From positions 1 through 64,000 of the forward strand of contig CALUFO010000012.1 of the NCBI GenBank assembly GCA_944320015.1: a stretch of DNA of 64,000 nt, written 5' to 3'. This stretch comes from an uncultured Barnesiella sp. GTDB lineage: Bacteria; Bacteroidota; Bacteroidia; Bacteroidales; Barnesiellaceae. Of the stretch, positions 52,042 through 60,765 are shown piece after piece (the stretch's first letter is position 1; each line of letters begins with the position of its first letter). The position numbers were made by a program, and so were the translations under genes. The notes below the pieces were generated by a model, which had not been told where the DNA came from, did not search any database, and saw only the letters and a list, made by a program, of their open reading frames with translations.

Positions 52042-52080
52042 CGGCAGCCCGAAAGAAAAACCCTTCGGGCTGCCGCTTTT
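52042..52080 (+). terminator. Terminator of ilvE
   Basis: CGGCAGCCCGAA (52042-52053) pairs perfectly with TTCGGGCTGCCG (52064-52075), followed by CTTTT. Confidence 0.92.
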
Positions 52081-52105
52081 ATAAAGTCCTCATAAATCTG
52101 CAATC

Positions 52106-52642
52106 ATGGACATTCTATCTCTTTTTGAAAAATACTATTCCCCCGGGACTCCCCTCTACGACAGTGTGTGGTCGCACAGCAGGCTGGTCGCCCAAAAAGC
52201 CATGCAACTGGCACAAAAGCACCCCGAACTGAGTCTCGATACAGACTTCGTCTATGAAGCCGCCATGCTTCACGACATAGGCGTGTTCCTCACCCATGCT
52301 CCCGAAATCTATTGTACCGGAGACCAGCCGTACATTTGCCACGGCATTTTGGGTGCCGACTTGCTCCGCACCGAAGGATATCCCCGGCACGCCCTCGTAT
52401 GCGAACGGCATACCGGCGCCGGATTGACCGTCGACAATATCATCGCCCAAAACCTCCCGCTCCCTCACCGCGACATGTGCCCCGTGAGTCTCGAAGAAAA
52501 GCTGGTTTGCTTTGCCGACAAATTCTATTCAAAGTCAAACCCCGACCGGGAAAAACCGATGGACAAAATACGCAAGGGTATCGCCCGATACGGGCAAGAC
52601 TCGTTGCAACGATTCGACGAAATGGCCGCTCTGTTTCTCTAA
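52106..52642 (+). CDS. HD-domain phosphohydrolase
   Basis: A 178-residue HD-superfamily protein. Metal ligands are His in SVWSHSRLV, the His-Asp pair in AAMLHDIGVFLT, His in YICHGILGADLL and Asp in KLVCFADKFYSKS. These single-domain proteins probably hydrolyse a nucleotide or phosphomonoester; the substrate is unknown. It lies between the ilvE terminator and the lptD promoter and is monocistronic. Confidence 0.85.
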   Translation: MDILSLFEKYYSPGTPLYDSVWSHSRLVAQKAMQLAQKHPELSLDTDFVYEAAMLHDIGVFLTHAPEIYCTGDQPYICHGILGADLLRTEGYPRHALVCERHTGAGLTVDNIIAQNLPLPHRDMCPVSLEEKLVCFADKFYSKSNPDREKPMDKIRKGIARYGQDSLQRFDEMAALFL

Positions 52643-52736
52643 CCGGTTGTCGTCCGGCCTATCGGTTTGATTTAACCGAACTTTGAATAAAATATATTAA
52701 ATAAAGTCCAAAAACCGATAAGTCACAGAAAATATG

Positions 52737-52744
52737 TATTTTTG
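52737..52744 (+). promoter_or_regulatory. -7 element of the lptD-like gene
   Basis: TATTTTTG, 27 nt before the start codon. Confidence 0.55.
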
Positions 52745-52770
52745 TGGGTTGATTACAGATTGACAGCCTG

Positions 52771-55566
52771 ATGCCAAAAGAGAGCAAGAAATACGCTATA
52801 CTTTTATCGCTTTTATTCGCCTCACTGTTCGTGTCGCTTGTCGCACAAGACAGGCATCCGTCATCGTATCGTAATCTATCCTCCCCCGATACAGTCGACT
52901 CCGGCGACAGCACCGCTTTGCCGCAGACCACTCCGACTTTATCGCCCGACAGCGTCACCCTCGACACTCTGCTTGTCGACTCGCTTGGAACCGATTCACT
53001 CGCCACAGACACAGTCCCGGCCAAAAAGAAAAAAGCCGGGCTCACCTCGGTTGTTGATTACAAGGCCAACGACTCGATCGTCTTCACGCACGGTAACGAG
53101 GTGTACATGTATGGGAAAGGTGTCGTACAATTCGACGGCATGGAGTTGAACGCCGACCAAATAGAGATGAACATGGACAGCAGTCTGGTTTATGCCGTAG
53201 GACGTCCCGACTCGGTGGGCGACATCGTCGGCCGCCCTGTGTTCAAGGACAAGAGCGGCGAGTATGAGTCGGAAACCATGAACTACAATTTCAAAACCAA
53301 AAAAGGATATATTACCAACATCGTCACCCAGCAGGGCGAAGGATACCTTACCGGCGGGCAGACCAAGAAAATGGAGAACGACGAGTTCTACATGAAAGAC
53401 GGTAAATATACCACCTGCGACAATCACGAACATCCTCACTTCTACTTGCAGTTGACACAAGCCAAAGTGCGGCCTAAAAAGAATATCGTCACAGGTCCCG
53501 CCTATATGGTGCTGGCCGATGTGCCGCTTCCGCTCGCCATACCGTTTGGATTCTTCCCCTTCACCGAGAAATACTCTTCGGGTATCATCATGCCCACCTT
53601 TGGCGATGAGTTGAACCGAGGCTATTACCTGCGTGACGGAGGGTACTATTTTGCCATCAACGACTATTTCGATCTGGCCCTCACGGGCGAGATTTACACC
53701 AAAGGCTCGTGGGGCATCAATGCCCGCTCGGCCTATATCAAGCGGTACAAGTACTCGGGCAACGTCGATTTGAGTTTCATCACCACCATCACGGGCGACA
53801 AGGGATTGCCCGACTACTCGAAGATGAAAAACTTCAAAATCGCATGGACACACACACAAGACGCTAAGAACAATCCCAACATGTCGCTCTCGGCCAGCGT
53901 GAACTTCACCACCAGCGGATACACCCGAAACGACTTGAACAGCTACTACAACGCCAACGACTTTACCGAAAACACCAAAAGTTCGTCGATAAACATGACT
54001 TACCGGGTGCCCAATTCGTCGTGGAGCTTCTCGGCTACCGCCAATATCACGCAACGCACACAAGACTCGACCCTAAACGTGTCGTTCCCCAACCTCACGA
54101 TTTCGATGGGGCAAGTCTACCCGTTCAAACGGAAATCGGTGGTCGGCAACGAACGTTGGTACGAAAAGATACAACTGTCGTATAGCGGGCGTTTCCAAAA
54201 CTCGATTCTCACCAAACAAGACCAAATACTCAAATCGAGTTTAATCAAAGACTGGCGCAACGGCATGTACCACAACATTCCCATATCGGCGACATTCAAT
54301 GTATTGAAATACTTAAACTTGACCGCCAGTTTCAACTTTACCGACCGCATGTACACCAACAAAATCATGCAATCGTGGGATACGCAGCAGTCTAAAATCG
54401 TGCAAGATACTACCTATGGGTTTTACAACGTGTTCAACTACTACGGTTCGTTGAGCGCCGACACCAAGCTATACGGTTTCTACACTCCGTGGAAAAAGCT
54501 TTTCGGCGATAAAGTCCAAGCCATACGCCACATATTTACCCCGTCGGTATCGTTTAGCGCGGCTCCCGATTTCAGCGCCCCCCGGTATGGATTTTGGGAG
54601 ACGCTCACCTATGTCAATTCACAGGGAGAAACCGTCACTCAAAAATATTCGCCTTTCTCAAACGGGGTCTTCGGCACCGTGTCGCAAGGCAAGCAAGGAA
54701 CCGTATCGTTCTCGGTATCGAACAATTTGGAAATGAAAGTCAAGTCGGACCGCGACTCTACCGGTGTCCGCAAAATATCGCTCATCGAAAACCTCTCGGC
54801 CAACATGAGCTACAACATGGCGGCCGACTCTATGAAGTGGAGCAACCTGAACACTTCGATATTGATAAAACTAACCAAGAACTTCAACCTGCAAATGAGC
54901 GCCACATGGGATACCTATACCTACGAACTGGACAAGTATGGGAACCCGGTGCGTGTGAACAAACCGCGCTGGACGGTGGGCAAGGGCATAGGACGACTGT
55001 CGAGTACGGGAACCTCATTCTCTTATACGTTCAATAACGACACTTTTAAGAAGAAAGATAAAAACGACGACAACAATAAAAACACACCCCTGTCGAATAG
55101 ACCCAACAATGGATTACCCCCCGACCCGAACGAGCCCGGCGATGCGGAAGACGAATCGTCGAGCGACACCGAGACCCAGTTTGGAGCCGACGGATACGCC
55201 ATCTGGGAAATCCCGTGGAGCCTGTCGGTTAATTATTCGGTCAACTATGGATACGGGACTTTCAACAAAAAGAAAATGGAATACAACGGCAAGTTTACCC
55301 ATAACCTCAGCTTCTCGGGGAATGTAAACCTGACGAAAAACTGGTCGTTCAACTTCTCGGCGAGCTACGATTTCGAAGCCAAGAAGATTGCCTATATGAA
55401 CTGCAACATCACCCGCGACATGCACTGCTGGTCGATGAGCGCCAGCTTCGTCCCTGTGGGGCCTTACAAGTCGTACAATTTCCACATCAGCGTGAAATCG
55501 TCGCTGCTGCAAGACCTCAAATACGATAAACGAGGAAACTCCTACGACCGTCTCGACTGGTATTAG
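52771..55566 (+). CDS. lptD: LPS-assembly protein LptD-like outer membrane protein
   Basis: A 931-residue protein with a signal peptide (residues 1-26) and a Ser/Thr/Asp-rich linker to about 85. An OstA/LptA-like periplasmic domain (about 88-230, with NEVYMYGKGVVQFDGMELNADQIEMN) precedes a large beta-barrel whose first strands contain LPLAIPFGFFPFTEKYSSGIIMP. It should insert LPS into the outer leaflet together with LptE, which is not seen here. Two low-complexity stretches are odd: the N-terminal linker and an Asp/Asn/Lys/Pro-rich insertion at about residues 765-810. It is followed by cca with 66 nt spacing. Confidence 0.88.
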   Translation: MPKESKKYAILLSLLFASLFVSLVAQDRHPSSYRNLSSPDTVDSGDSTALPQTTPTLSPDSVTLDTLLVDSLGTDSLATDTVPAKKKKAGLTSVVDYKANDSIVFTHGNEVYMYGKGVVQFDGMELNADQIEMNMDSSLVYAVGRPDSVGDIVGRPVFKDKSGEYESETMNYNFKTKKGYITNIVTQQGEGYLTGGQTKKMENDEFYMKDGKYTTCDNHEHPHFYLQLTQAKVRPKKNIVTGPAYMVLADVPLPLAIPFGFFPFTEKYSSGIIMPTFGDELNRGYYLRDGGYYFAINDYFDLALTGEIYTKGSWGINARSAYIKRYKYSGNVDLSFITTITGDKGLPDYSKMKNFKIAWTHTQDAKNNPNMSLSASVNFTTSGYTRNDLNSYYNANDFTENTKSSSINMTYRVPNSSWSFSATANITQRTQDSTLNVSFPNLTISMGQVYPFKRKSVVGNERWYEKIQLSYSGRFQNSILTKQDQILKSSLIKDWRNGMYHNIPISATFNVLKYLNLTASFNFTDRMYTNKIMQSWDTQQSKIVQDTTYGFYNVFNYYGSLSADTKLYGFYTPWKKLFGDKVQAIRHIFTPSVSFSAAPDFSAPRYGFWETLTYVNSQGETVTQKYSPFSNGVFGTVSQGKQGTVSFSVSNNLEMKVKSDRDSTGVRKISLIENLSANMSYNMAADSMKWSNLNTSILIKLTKNFNLQMSATWDTYTYELDKYGNPVRVNKPRWTVGKGIGRLSSTGTSFSYTFNNDTFKKKDKNDDNNKNTPLSNRPNNGLPPDPNEPGDAEDESSSDTETQFGADGYAIWEIPWSLSVNYSVNYGYGTFNKKKMEYNGKFTHNLSFSGNVNLTKNWSFNFSASYDFEAKKIAYMNCNITRDMHCWSMSASFVPVGPYKSYNFHISVKSSLLQDLKYDKRGNSYDRLDWY

Positions 55567-55632
55567 TCCCGGCCACGCTTGCCGCAACGGGGAAAAAATC
55601 GTAATTTTACCGGCGATTCAATCCCCACGATT

Positions 55633-57078
55633 ATGCAAGCCGACAACCAGCTTATACTCGACCACTTGGACACGCCCATGTTCCGGCTCATCGGCGAAGT
55701 CGCCGACGAGATGAACCGCCCTTGCTTCGTCATCGGCGGGTATGTGCGTGACATTTTTCTGAACCGTCCCTCCAAGGATATAGACATCGTGACATTGGGC
55801 AGCGGCATAGAACTTGCCGAAGCCCTCACTGCCCGGCTGGGAAAACGGGCACATCTCTCTACATTCCGCAACTTCGGCACGGCACAAGTGAAATATCATC
55901 ACCGGGGAGAGTGTATCGAAATAGAATTTGTAGGCGCCCGCAAAGAGTCGTATAGCCACGACTCCCGCAAACCTATTGTCGAGAACGGCACGTTGCAAGA
56001 CGATCAAAACCGCCGCGACTTTACAATCAACGCGCTGGCCATTTGCCTGAACCGGGAACACTGGGGGGAACTGGTAGACCCCTTCGACGGCATGAACGAC
56101 CTGCAAAAAGGAATTATACGCACTCCGCTCGACCCCGATATTACATTCAGTGACGACCCTTTGCGCATGATGCGCGCCATACGATTTGCCACCCAACTGA
56201 ATTTCCGCATCGAGCCCGAAACGTTCGCCGCCATAGAGCGCAACCGCAAGCGCATCGAAATCATCTCGAAAGAGCGTATCATCGACGAACTCGGGAAAAT
56301 CATTCGCTCCGACATCCCGTCGAGAGGATTTGTCCTGCTCGATGATTGCAAACTGCTACCCCTCATTTTCCCCGAAGTCGCCGCCCTCAAAGGTGTAGAG
56401 ACCGTCGAAGGCCGAGGCCACAAAGACAACTTCTACCACTCGCTCGCCGTCCTCGACAACGTAGCATTGCGCAGTCGCAACGAATGGCTGCGGTGGGCAG
56501 CTCTGCTCCACGACATCGGGAAACCCCGCACCAAGCGTTACGACGCCCGTTTGGGGTGGACATTCCACAACCACAATTTCATCGGGGAAAAGATGATTCC
56601 CGGCATCTTCCGCCGCATGAAACTCCCGCTCAACGAAAAGATGAAATATGTGCAGAAACTCGTGGGGCTGCACATGCGTCCTATCGTGCTGGCCGAAGAA
56701 GTCGTTACCGACTCGGCCGTCAGGCGGCTCCTGTTCGATGCCGGCGACGACATCGACGACCTGATGATTCTCTGCGAATCGGATATCACCTCGAAAAACC
56801 GGGAGAAGGTAAAACGGTTTCTCGATAATTTTGAACTGGTGCGAACCAAGTTGCGTGAAATCGAAGAAAAAGACAGCATCCGCAACATGAAACTCCCCAT
56901 TCGGGGCGAAGAGATTATGGAGACCTTCGGGATACCTCCGTCGCGTCCTGTCGGCCAAATCCTGTCGGCAATCAAAGAAGCGATTCTCGACGGCAAAATT
57001 CCCAACGAATATGAGCCGGCGCGACAATTCATGCTCGAGACAGCCGCCTCGATGAATTTATTTCCCGTCGGCAAATAA
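55633..57078 (+). CDS. cca: CCA tRNA nucleotidyltransferase
   Basis: This 481-residue class II nucleotidyltransferase adds CCA to tRNA 3' ends. The palm has VIGGYVRDIFLNRPSKDIDIV with catalytic Asp pairs, then QDDQNRRDFTINALAICL and LRMMRAIRFATQLNF. A C-terminal HD domain (LRWAALLHDIGKPRTKRY) suggests added phosphohydrolase activity. The function matches the tRNA-Lys gene in this window lacking an encoded CCA. The ATG at 55633 was chosen over an in-frame start 54 nt upstream. A small hairpin AATTCTT-AAGAATT overlaps the stop codon region (57078-57097). Confidence 0.95.
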   Translation: MQADNQLILDHLDTPMFRLIGEVADEMNRPCFVIGGYVRDIFLNRPSKDIDIVTLGSGIELAEALTARLGKRAHLSTFRNFGTAQVKYHHRGECIEIEFVGARKESYSHDSRKPIVENGTLQDDQNRRDFTINALAICLNREHWGELVDPFDGMNDLQKGIIRTPLDPDITFSDDPLRMMRAIRFATQLNFRIEPETFAAIERNRKRIEIISKERIIDELGKIIRSDIPSRGFVLLDDCKLLPLIFPEVAALKGVETVEGRGHKDNFYHSLAVLDNVALRSRNEWLRWAALLHDIGKPRTKRYDARLGWTFHNHNFIGEKMIPGIFRRMKLPLNEKMKYVQKLVGLHMRPIVLAEEVVTDSAVRRLLFDAGDDIDDLMILCESDITSKNREKVKRFLDNFELVRTKLREIEEKDSIRNMKLPIRGEEIMETFGIPPSRPVGQILSAIKEAILDGKIPNEYEPARQFMLETAASMNLFPVGK

Positions 57079-57185
57079 ATTCTTTCCGGGAAGAATTAAA
57101 TCGCACAAAAAGATACAAGAAGCGTAATTTTTATTGTAAAGTGAAAGTTTTTCTACAAAATTGCTTTCACTTTATATATTTTTAT

Positions 57186-57193
57186 TATCTTTG
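57186..57193 (+). promoter_or_regulatory. -7 element of gdhA
   Basis: TATCTTTG preceded by TTG at 57161-57163 (22-nt spacing). The leader would be about 145 nt, long enough for regulation, but no riboswitch was recognised in it. Confidence 0.6.
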
Positions 57194-57345
57194 TCGGCAA
57201 ATACGACAGTTTGCCATGCGGAGCGTTCTGCGATTGTGGCGCTTCCGGGGCGGCGGCAAAAGTATTTTACGACACGGGAAAATATAATGGTAAGTGTATC
57301 GACCCATTGGACAAAGATTTACGAACCCAAAAAACATATTGATCA

Positions 57346-58680
57346 ATGAAAACAACAGAAGTATTGAACGAATTGAAACGTCGGTTCCCCAATGAACCGG
57401 AGTACCACCAAGCTGTGGAAGAGGTATTATCGACTATCGAAGAGGTGTATAACGAACACCCCGAATTTGATCGCTACAACCTCATCGAACGGCTGTGTAT
57501 CCCCGATCGAATGTTCTCGTTCCGGGTTACTTGGGTCGACGACAAAGGACAAGTGCAAACCAACATGGGCTACCGTATCCAACACAACAATGCCATAGGC
57601 CCGTACAAGGGCGGTATCCGTTTCCACTCATCAGTCAATCCTTCTATCTTGAAATTCCTCGCCTTCGAGCAGACGTTCAAAAACGCCCTCACCACCCTGC
57701 CAATGGGCGGCGGTAAAGGAGGCTCGGACTTCAACCCCAAAGGGAAATCCGATATGGAAATCATGCGCTTCTGCCAAGCCTTCGTCACCGAGTTGTGGCG
57801 TCACATCGGTCCCGATACCGACGTTCCGGCCGGCGATATAGGCGTGGGCGGTCGCGAAGTGAGCTACATGTATGGTATGTACAAAAAATTGGCTCGCGAG
57901 AACACGGGAACCTTCACCGGTAAAGGCCTCGAATTTGGAGGCTCCCTCATTCGCCCCGAAGCTACCGGCTATGGCAACGTATATTTCCTGCTCGAAATGC
58001 TTAAAACCCGTGGTATCGACCTCAAAGGGAAAGTTGTTACGGTATCGGGCTCGGGTAATGTGGCTCAATATACGGTACAAAAACTCATCTCGCTGGGAGC
58101 CAAGGTTGTAACCATGTCCGACAGCGACGGCTACATCTACGACCCCGACGGTATCGACGAGAAAAAATTGGCCTACATCTTCGAATTAAAGAACCTTTAC
58201 CGCGGCCGTATTCGTGAATACGCCGAAGAATATGGTTGCAAATATGTTGAGGGCGGACGCCCGTGGGGCGAAAAATGCGACATAGCCATGCCCAGCGCCA
58301 CCCAAAACGAACTCGACGGCGACGATGCCCGCACCCTGCTGGCTAACGGCTGTTTCGCCGTATCGGAAGGCGCCAATATGCCTTCGACCCCCGAGGCTAT
58401 CGAACAGTTCCTCGCCGCCAAAATACTTTACGCTCCGGGTAAAGCCGCCAATGCCGGCGGTGTGTCGGTAAGCGGATTGGAGATGACCCAAAACTCCATG
58501 AAGATAAGTTGGACGGCCGAAGAAGTAGACCAAAAACTGAAACAAATCATGCACGATATTCACGAGCAGTGTACCCGCTACGGAAAAGAGAGCGACACCT
58601 ACACCAACTATGTGAAGGGCGCCAATATCGCCGGCTTCATGAAAGTGGCCAAAGCGATGATGGCTCAGGGCATCTTGTAA
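57346..58680 (+). CDS. gdhA: NADP-type glutamate dehydrogenase
   Basis: A 444-residue hexameric-type glutamate dehydrogenase assimilating ammonia. The catalytic lysines are in GPYKGGIRFH and PMGGGKGGSDFNPKGKS, and DVPAGDIGVGGREV and GLEFGGSLIRPEATGYG follow. The Rossmann motif VVTVSGSGNVAQYTVQKL and late AANAGGVSVSGLEMTQN are also typical. Length and motifs match the small-subunit (about 450-residue) NADP-dependent class. Monocistronic with a terminator of the repeated type downstream. Confidence 0.96.
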   Translation: MKTTEVLNELKRRFPNEPEYHQAVEEVLSTIEEVYNEHPEFDRYNLIERLCIPDRMFSFRVTWVDDKGQVQTNMGYRIQHNNAIGPYKGGIRFHSSVNPSILKFLAFEQTFKNALTTLPMGGGKGGSDFNPKGKSDMEIMRFCQAFVTELWRHIGPDTDVPAGDIGVGGREVSYMYGMYKKLARENTGTFTGKGLEFGGSLIRPEATGYGNVYFLLEMLKTRGIDLKGKVVTVSGSGNVAQYTVQKLISLGAKVVTMSDSDGYIYDPDGIDEKKLAYIFELKNLYRGRIREYAEEYGCKYVEGGRPWGEKCDIAMPSATQNELDGDDARTLLANGCFAVSEGANMPSTPEAIEQFLAAKILYAPGKAANAGGVSVSGLEMTQNSMKISWTAEEVDQKLKQIMHDIHEQCTRYGKESDTYTNYVKGANIAGFMKVAKAMMAQGIL

Positions 58681-58705
58681 AAATCATCAAGATATAATCT
58701 ACCAC

Positions 58706-58740
58706 GGGCTGTGTCGAAATGATAAATTTTGGCACAGCTC
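58706..58740 (+). terminator. Terminator of gdhA, copy 2 of a repeated hairpin
   Basis: GGGCTGTGTCGAAA pairs with TTTTGGCACAGCTC around TGATAAA. All non-Watson-Crick pairs are G-U in the plus-strand RNA. Loop and trailing GTGTGTTAG match the hairpin at 49062-49098. Confidence 0.75.
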
Positions 58741-58749
58741 GTAGTGTGT

Positions 58750-58797
58750 TAGTAAACTTCTCTTTTTTAGGTTATCTTTCTGCTCGTGGCAGGGGAT
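58750..58797 (+). repeat. Second repeat type, copy 2
   Basis: TTAGTAAACTT, TCTTTTTTAGGTT and CTGCTCGTGGCAGGGGAT match the reverse complement of 45730-45777 closely. It lies immediately before dispersed repeat copy C. Confidence 0.6.
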
Positions 58798-58803
58798 AGA
58801 TTT

Positions 58804-58870
58804 AAACTCTCCCTCTGTGTTCCCCGTGAGGGGAATATAGGGGGAGTGCCGTAGGCGAGGGGGTTTTAAA
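58804..58870 (+). repeat. Dispersed palindromic repeat, copy C
   Basis: AAACTCTCCCTCTGTGTTCCCC, loop GTGA, GGGGAATATAGGGGGAG, a short second hairpin TGCC-GTA-GGCG, then AGGGGGTTTTAAA. Here the loop-proximal pairs are CCCC/GGGG where other copies have GC or TTGC pairs, i.e. compensatory change. Confidence 0.8.
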
Positions 58871-58915
58871 CTCCTTTACCCCTGTGTTCCCTAAAATCGG
58901 CAAGGCGGTAGATTT
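58866..58915 (+). repeat. Dispersed palindromic repeat, partial copy D1
   Basis: Begins TTTAAACTCC and CCCTGTGTTCC like the other copies, then diverges through AATCGGCAAGGCGG. The 11-mer AATCGGCAAGG recurs inverted at 45783-45793. Confidence 0.5.
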
Positions 58916-58983
58916 AAACTCCTCCTCTGTGTTTTGCGGAGCAAAATATAGGGGAGGTGGCGCAAGCCGGAGGGGTTTAAATG
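58916..58983 (+). repeat. Dispersed palindromic repeat, copy D2
   Basis: A full copy with hairpin 1 (CTCCTCTGTGTTTTGC / GCAAAATATAGGGGAG), hairpin 2 (GGC-GCAA-GCC) and closing AAACTCC / GGAGGGGTTT. Positions 58918-58961 are identical over 44 nt to 60475-60518. Confidence 0.85.
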
Positions 58984-59066
58984 CTTTTATACAGGTTGTT
59001 CATTTCATAGAAACAGCGGCAATTTGCATAAGAAACGCAGATTGCCGCTGAAATTCTAACTAATCA

Positions 59067-60387
59067 TTATTGAGGAATTTCGTTGCCTTCACCATCATAA
59101 TACACACTGCCTTCATTCGACGAAGTGTAATTTGAATGATTATATCCCCACTTATATACCGTAGTGTTGGTGATGGAACCGGTGCCGCATTGAATGTCTC
59201 CGCCATGGTAACCGAATGAATTCCCTCCCTGCCCGATGTAATCGGCATAGCTGGTGCCGTATGAACCGCGATAGGCATGGATTTCCGAACCGGTGATGAC
59301 AATTTCCGGCACAGTTTCGTATGCGCCGATGGCAGGGGCACTCTTAGTGTCATCTCCAAAGCTACGGGCATGAACAATGGCATTGGTAATGGTTATCGTG
59401 CCGCAGGCATAGCTTCCGCATAAACAGTTACATTGCTTATCGTAATATTTCCACAATTTGTATGTTGACCATCGACTGTGCTATATCCGCCGATGGCGGC
59501 TCCGTCGGTTGCGCCCGTAACGCGCAATACATCTTCTTCCCTGTTGTTTCCAGATATGGTAAGACTGCTGCCGGTAGCCACATAAATACCTGATGCTCTG
59601 TTGTTGGTAAAATTCGAGACTATACTGTTATTGCCTAACACATAGATGGTCGGATTACCGCTGGGATAGTAACGCCGGGCACTACGTTGGCTTCCCAGCA
59701 CTCGGTGCCGTCGGCATAGGTGGTGCGCATCATCTGTATCCAACCTTTATCGCCGTCGTCGGTGCCCACCGAGCCTCGGTTGTTGGCGCATCGGGTGTAG
59801 CTGTTCACTTCCACTTGGGTGGCTTGTCCGGCCTGCGTGCCGCTGAGCAACACCCGCACTTTGGCCAGAGCGTGGGTGAAGGCGAGGGTGACGGGTTGGT
59901 CGTAGGTGGCGCCCGGCGCTTCGGCTCGCAGCACATAGGCCAGACCGCCCGTCTGGTCGCTGAGGTCTACCGTCTCATCGGTGGGATACCATGCGGTGAC
60001 GGTGGCCGGGGCTTTGCTTGTCCAGTAGAGTTGTTGATCAGGAAGCAAAGTCTTGTCGGCATTCAGCGTATAATTGGCGGTTTCATTGCCTAATTGCACG
60101 CCTATCATTTCCGAGCCGTCCCATTGCCACACGCTGCTCATACCGTCGCTGTTATCTTCCGTCACACGGCTCTGCGGAGCGTTCCACGGCTGCGCGGTGC
60201 TCTCTACATCGAGGGTGACGCCGCTGATTTGTAGCGGGTATTGTCCTTCGGGCAGACGGTTGTCGTCTACGATTTCGTCTTTCGTACAGGCGGTTACAAC
60301 TAAAATAGCAAGGGATAAAAGGAGTAGTTTGTTAAATTTGCTTAACAAACGGGGGGGGGTAAATTGAGCGCCTCTATTTTTCATCAT
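59067..60387 (-). pseudogene. Frameshifted fimbrillin-family lipoprotein gene
   Basis: Three successive frames on the minus strand make one gene. Codons from 60387 give a lipoprotein signal (lipobox VVTAC) and a fimbrillin-like domain (QWDGSEMIGVQLGN, VTAWYPTD, VTLAFTHALAKVRVLL) that ends VVPGVTIPAV before going out of frame near 59650. The next frame continues GNPTIYVLGNNSIVSNF and GNITISNVTVYAEA to about 59410. The third gives GTITITNAIVHARSFGDDT to the stop at 59067. The repeat-like second part resembles the nested beta-helix tails of such proteins. Two deletions or frameshifts have broken it. A C9 tract (60359-60351) lies between the start codon and the signal peptide. Confidence 0.75.
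60351..60359 (-). repeat. Homopolymer C9 tract near the fimbrillin start codon
   Basis: Nine consecutive C on the coding strand within codons 10-13. Slippage by one base would shift the signal peptide out of frame, as in phase-variable surface genes. Confidence 0.7.
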
Positions 60388-60472
60388 GATTCAGGAATGA
60401 GGGTGTTACTGCCGTGAAGATATATTTTTTGTGCGAGACCGCCAAATTTTAATTTTATTATCTCTCTTTTTT

Positions 60473-60548
60473 GCACTCCTCCTCTGTGTTTTGCGGAGCA
60501 AAATATAGGGGAGGTGGCACGCAAGTGACGGATGGGTTTAAAACTCTG
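60473..60548 (+). repeat. Dispersed palindromic repeat, copy E
   Basis: Same hairpin 1 as D2 (44 nt identical); hairpin 2 is GGCAC-GCAA-GTGAC and the tail GGATGGGTTTAAAAC. It lies in the 378-nt gap upstream of the fimbrillin pseudogene, which is thus bracketed by direct copies D2 and E. Confidence 0.85.
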
Positions 60549-60575
60549 GCTATAAATTTCTTGGGTGTCAAAAAT

Positions 60576-60652
60576 CAACCCCTCTCCTCGGGACTACTGT
60601 CCCTCGGTGTCTCCCCTATATCACTGCGTAACACAGAGGAGAAGTGTAAATA
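60576..60652 (-). repeat. Dispersed palindromic repeat, copy F (minus orientation)
   Basis: On the minus strand: CTCCTCTGTGTTAC, loop GCA, GTGATATAGGGGAG, second hairpin GGGAC-AGTA-GTCCC, then GAGGAGAGGGGTTG. Copies E and F are inverted relative to each other, 27 nt apart. Confidence 0.8.
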
Positions 60653-60715
60653 GTTCTCGCCTTACCCTCCAACTTACCAGCAACAGGAATTGGTTTGATT
60701 TGCTACTCTGCCCCG

Positions 60716-60762
60716 AAAAAAAACGGAATCCCAAAAGTTCTTTTACCAGACTTTTGGGATTC
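60716..60762 (-). terminator. Intrinsic terminator after the truncated MBL gene
   Basis: GAATCCCAAAAGT (60726-60738) pairs with ACTTTTGGGATTC (60750-60762); on the minus strand CCG and eight T follow. It begins 4 nt after the truncated gene's stop. Confidence 0.88.
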
Positions 60763-60765
60763 TGT

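Noticed and set aside
57194-57345. Riboswitch in the gdhA leader
   Set aside because: A leader of about 145 nt exists but only weak, short pairings are visible and no known aptamer motif.
58750-60660. CRISPR array made of the short repeats
   Set aside because: The copies are irregularly spaced, of both orientations, vary in the loop, and have no uniform spacers or cas genes.
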